The notes beneath the pieces are model-generated. The model had not been told where the DNA came from. It worked only from the letters and a program-made list of their open reading frames with translations, and ran no database searches. 16,012 nucleotides of DNA from NCBI GenBank assembly GCA_021162505.1, contig JAGGYO010000182.1, positions 1 to 16,012 of the forward strand, read 5' to 3'. Origin of the DNA: a bacterium. GTDB lineage: Bacteria; AUK180. How positions within the stretch are numbered: the stretch's first letter is position 1; each line of letters begins with the position of its first letter. Of the stretch, positions 14,332 through 16,012 are shown piece after piece. Both the position numbers and the translations under genes were made by a program.

Positions 14332-15582
14332 ATGAAGACATTTAAAGATGGATTGGTATTTCTTAATGGTAAATTTGTGAAAAAGGATTTTGCAATTGAT
14401 AATAATGGCAAGATAACATTTAAAATTTCGAAAGGTGTCAAAGCAGAAGACCTAAAAGGGAAAAAGGTCATTCCTTCGCTTTTTGACCTTCATACCCATA
14501 CAAGATGTCCCGGACAGGAATATAAAGAAGATTTTGATCATATAACCAAGGCAGCTTCGCACGGAGGATTTTCTGAAATTTGTGCAATGCCCAATACAAA
14601 GCCCGTTGCAGATAATGAAGCCATTATTGATTACATTGTTCTTGAAGCGGAGAAATTTCCCAGATGTAAGATCTATCCATTCGGTTCTATGACCGTTAAC
14701 CTTGAAGGAAAGAAATTGTCAAGAATGGGATTGATGAAACAAAGTGGTGCTATTGGTGTTACAGATGATGGTATGTGTATCCAGAACACTTCCACAATGG
14801 TAAAAGCAATGCAGTACGCCTCAACCCATGATCTTTTTATCATGGACCATGCAGAGGATATAAATCTTTCCTCACAAGGACAGGTGAATGAAGGGGAGAC
14901 ATCTTATAAAATGGGTTACGGGGGTATTCCTGAAATTGCAGAGACCACGGTTATTTTAAGAGATATTGAGCTTTCAAGGTATTTGGAAATTCCAATTCAT
15001 ATAACACATGTATCCACAAAAAGAAGCGCAGAACTTATTTTGAAGGCAAAAGCAGATGGCGTTCAAGTAACCTTTGACATTACACCTCACCATCTTTCAT
15101 TTACGGAAAAAGATTGCCTTGGTTTCAATACTGATTTTAAAGTAAATCCTCCGTTGAGAAATGAAAAGGACAGAAAATTCCTCGTTGACCTTGTAAAAAG
15201 GGGTAAAGTTGATGCTATTGCTACGGATCATGCTCCACATGCAGAATTTGAAAAGGAATTTGCCTTTAATAATGCTCCATTCGGCATTTCCTCACTTGAT
15301 ACAGCATTTGTGCTTCTTTATAATACCTTGACTATTAAAGCAAAAATACCTTTGGAGAAATGGATTGAGTTTATATCAAGTAAGCCGAGGAACTTGCTGA
15401 AATTACCTCAGAAAGAACTGAAAGAGGGCGTCATGGCTAACTTTTTTATCTTTGATAGTGAAAAGAAATGGAAGATAAATGCCGATGATATTTTTTCAAA
15501 AGGTAAAAATAACCCACTAATAGGCAAAATTCTCAATGGAAAGATAATTAATACATATTTTAGGGGGAAAAAGGTTTATTAA
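14332..15582 (+). CDS. pyrC: Dihydroorotase PyrC (class I / amidohydrolase type)
   Basis: Cyclises carbamoyl aspartate to dihydroorotate. The 416-residue protein has metal ligands in FDLHTHTRCPGQEYKED (51-67; His54, His56), MDHAED (171-176, His173), HITHVST (223-229, His226) and ATDHAPH (297-303, Asp299). The signature SEICAMPNTKP (81-91) and TPHHLSF (251-257) are also present. Class I is supported by the length and by the DLHxHxRxPGQEYKED form. AGGGG (14321-14325) lies 6 bases before ATG 14332; the gap to pyrB is 3 bp. It is the last recognised biosynthetic gene before the second transposase. Confidence 0.96.
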   Translation: MKTFKDGLVFLNGKFVKKDFAIDNNGKITFKISKGVKAEDLKGKKVIPSLFDLHTHTRCPGQEYKEDFDHITKAASHGGFSEICAMPNTKPVADNEAIIDYIVLEAEKFPRCKIYPFGSMTVNLEGKKLSRMGLMKQSGAIGVTDDGMCIQNTSTMVKAMQYASTHDLFIMDHAEDINLSSQGQVNEGETSYKMGYGGIPEIAETTVILRDIELSRYLEIPIHITHVSTKRSAELILKAKADGVQVTFDITPHHLSFTEKDCLGFNTDFKVNPPLRNEKDRKFLVDLVKRGKVDAIATDHAPHAEFEKEFAFNNAPFGISSLDTAFVLLYNTLTIKAKIPLEKWIEFISSKPRNLLKLPQKELKEGVMANFFIFDSEKKWKINADDIFSKGKNNPLIGKILNGKIINTYFRGKKVY

Positions 15583-15591
15583 GGAAAATAG

Positions 15592-15619
15592 AGGGACGGT
15601 GTTTTAAATTTGTTAAATT
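15592..15619 (+). repeat. REP-like end upstream of the second transposase
   Basis: AGGGACGGTG followed by an AT-rich TTTAAAT/GTTAAAT stretch, starting 10 bp after the pyrC stop. It is similar to 9519-9545. It probably marks the left boundary of the second RAYT-type element; the right boundary is outside the window. It differs from the GGTGCCAGG-type ends of the first element. Confidence 0.6.
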
Positions 15620-15644
15620 CTCAAAAATAATGGAGGTAATAAAT

Positions 15645-16012
15645 ATGCCAAGAAGAGCAAGAATAGATCTTAAAAATTATTGGTATCATGTAATTTCAAG
15701 AGGACAAAGAAAAAATCCTTTGTTTTTTTCAGAAGAAGATATGCTACAATACATAAAAATTCTGATTGAACTTTTAAATAAGTTTGATATAATTTTAGGC
15801 GCTTTTTGCTTAATGAGGAATCATGTACATTTGCTATTATTCAGGAGAAATGATTCTTTATACCAATTTATGCATTTATTAAATACTCGATATGCATTAT
15901 ATTTTAATAAAAAATACAAACTTGTAGGTCATGTTTTTCAGGGGAGGTATGTATCGAAAATAGTGTTGGATGCAAGATATCTAAATTATTTAGTTTATTA
16001 CATAAATAACAA
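15645..16012 (+). CDS. Second REP-associated tyrosine transposase (Y1 family), 3' truncated by window
   Basis: The 122 visible residues begin MPRRARIDLKNYWYHVISRG, the common opening of RAYT proteins. The HUH motif is His60-Val-His62 in CLMRNHVHLLL, FQGRYVSKI (98-106) matches the conserved FQGRYK stretch, and Tyr119 in LVYYINN sits where the catalytic tyrosine motif YIxxNP is expected. GGAGGT (15632-15637) lies 7 bases before ATG 15645. It is clearly diverged from the transposase at 3902 and is preceded by a different terminal sequence, so it belongs to another subfamily. It is not known whether the pyr operon continues beyond it. Confidence 0.9.
   Translation, partial: MPRRARIDLKNYWYHVISRGQRKNPLFFSEEDMLQYIKILIELLNKFDIILGAFCLMRNHVHLLLFRRNDSLYQFMHLLNTRYALYFNKKYKLVGHVFQGRYVSKIVLDARYLNYLVYYINN

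Noticed and set aside
1..16012. CRISPR arrays, tRNA or rRNA genes
   Set aside because: No regularly spaced repeats and no tRNA or rRNA-like conserved stretches were seen on either strand.

Overview
The window is an AT-rich, entirely plus-strand stretch of bacterial chromosome. It is almost wholly occupied by one very tight de novo nucleotide biosynthesis operon. In order it carries purL (3' part), purF, purM, purC, a mobile-element transposase gene, purH, purA, purE, purB, a short non-coding repeat block, purS, purD, pyrG, pyrR, pyrB, pyrC, and the 5' part of a second transposase gene. Consecutive genes usually overlap by 4 bp (ATGA) or sit directly next to each other, with Shine-Dalgarno sequences inside the preceding gene, so extensive translational coupling is expected. 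No promoter, terminator, rRNA or tRNA gene was found; the operon begins upstream and may continue downstream. The small-type PurL with separate PurS, the 4-cysteine Fe-S type PurF, TTG starts and PyrR all indicate a bacterium. I cannot name the phylum from the sequence; an uncultured AT-rich lineage is plausible.

Pathway logic: PurF makes phosphoribosylamine, PurD makes GAR, PurL with PurS (and a PurQ not seen here) makes FGAM, PurM makes AIR, PurE carboxylates AIR, PurC makes SAICAR, PurB releases fumarate to give AICAR, PurH makes IMP, and PurA with PurB makes AMP. PyrB and PyrC are pyrimidine steps 2 and 3, PyrG makes CTP from UTP, and PyrR is a PRPP-fold pyrimidine regulator. Not seen in this window: purN/purT, purQ, purK, carAB, pyrD, pyrE, pyrF.

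The accessory signal is mobile DNA embedded in the operon. Between purC and purH lies a 1,055-bp element (3848-4902). It has perfect 22-bp terminal inverted repeats and encodes a REP-associated (IS200-like, Y1) tyrosine transposase with a DnaA-like C-terminal segment. Its left repeat supplies the last codons and stop of purC. Its right end supplies the Shine-Dalgarno, start codon and first ten codons of purH, with an ATGA overlap between transposase and purH. The element therefore sits inside the operon while keeping the reading of both neighbours. A second, different transposase of the same superfamily begins after pyrC and runs off the window. A short sequence like the one in front of it also occurs alone after purB. 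There, purB has an abnormal basic C-terminal tail built from repeat DNA, followed by about 340 bp of apparently non-coding repeat mosaic before purS.
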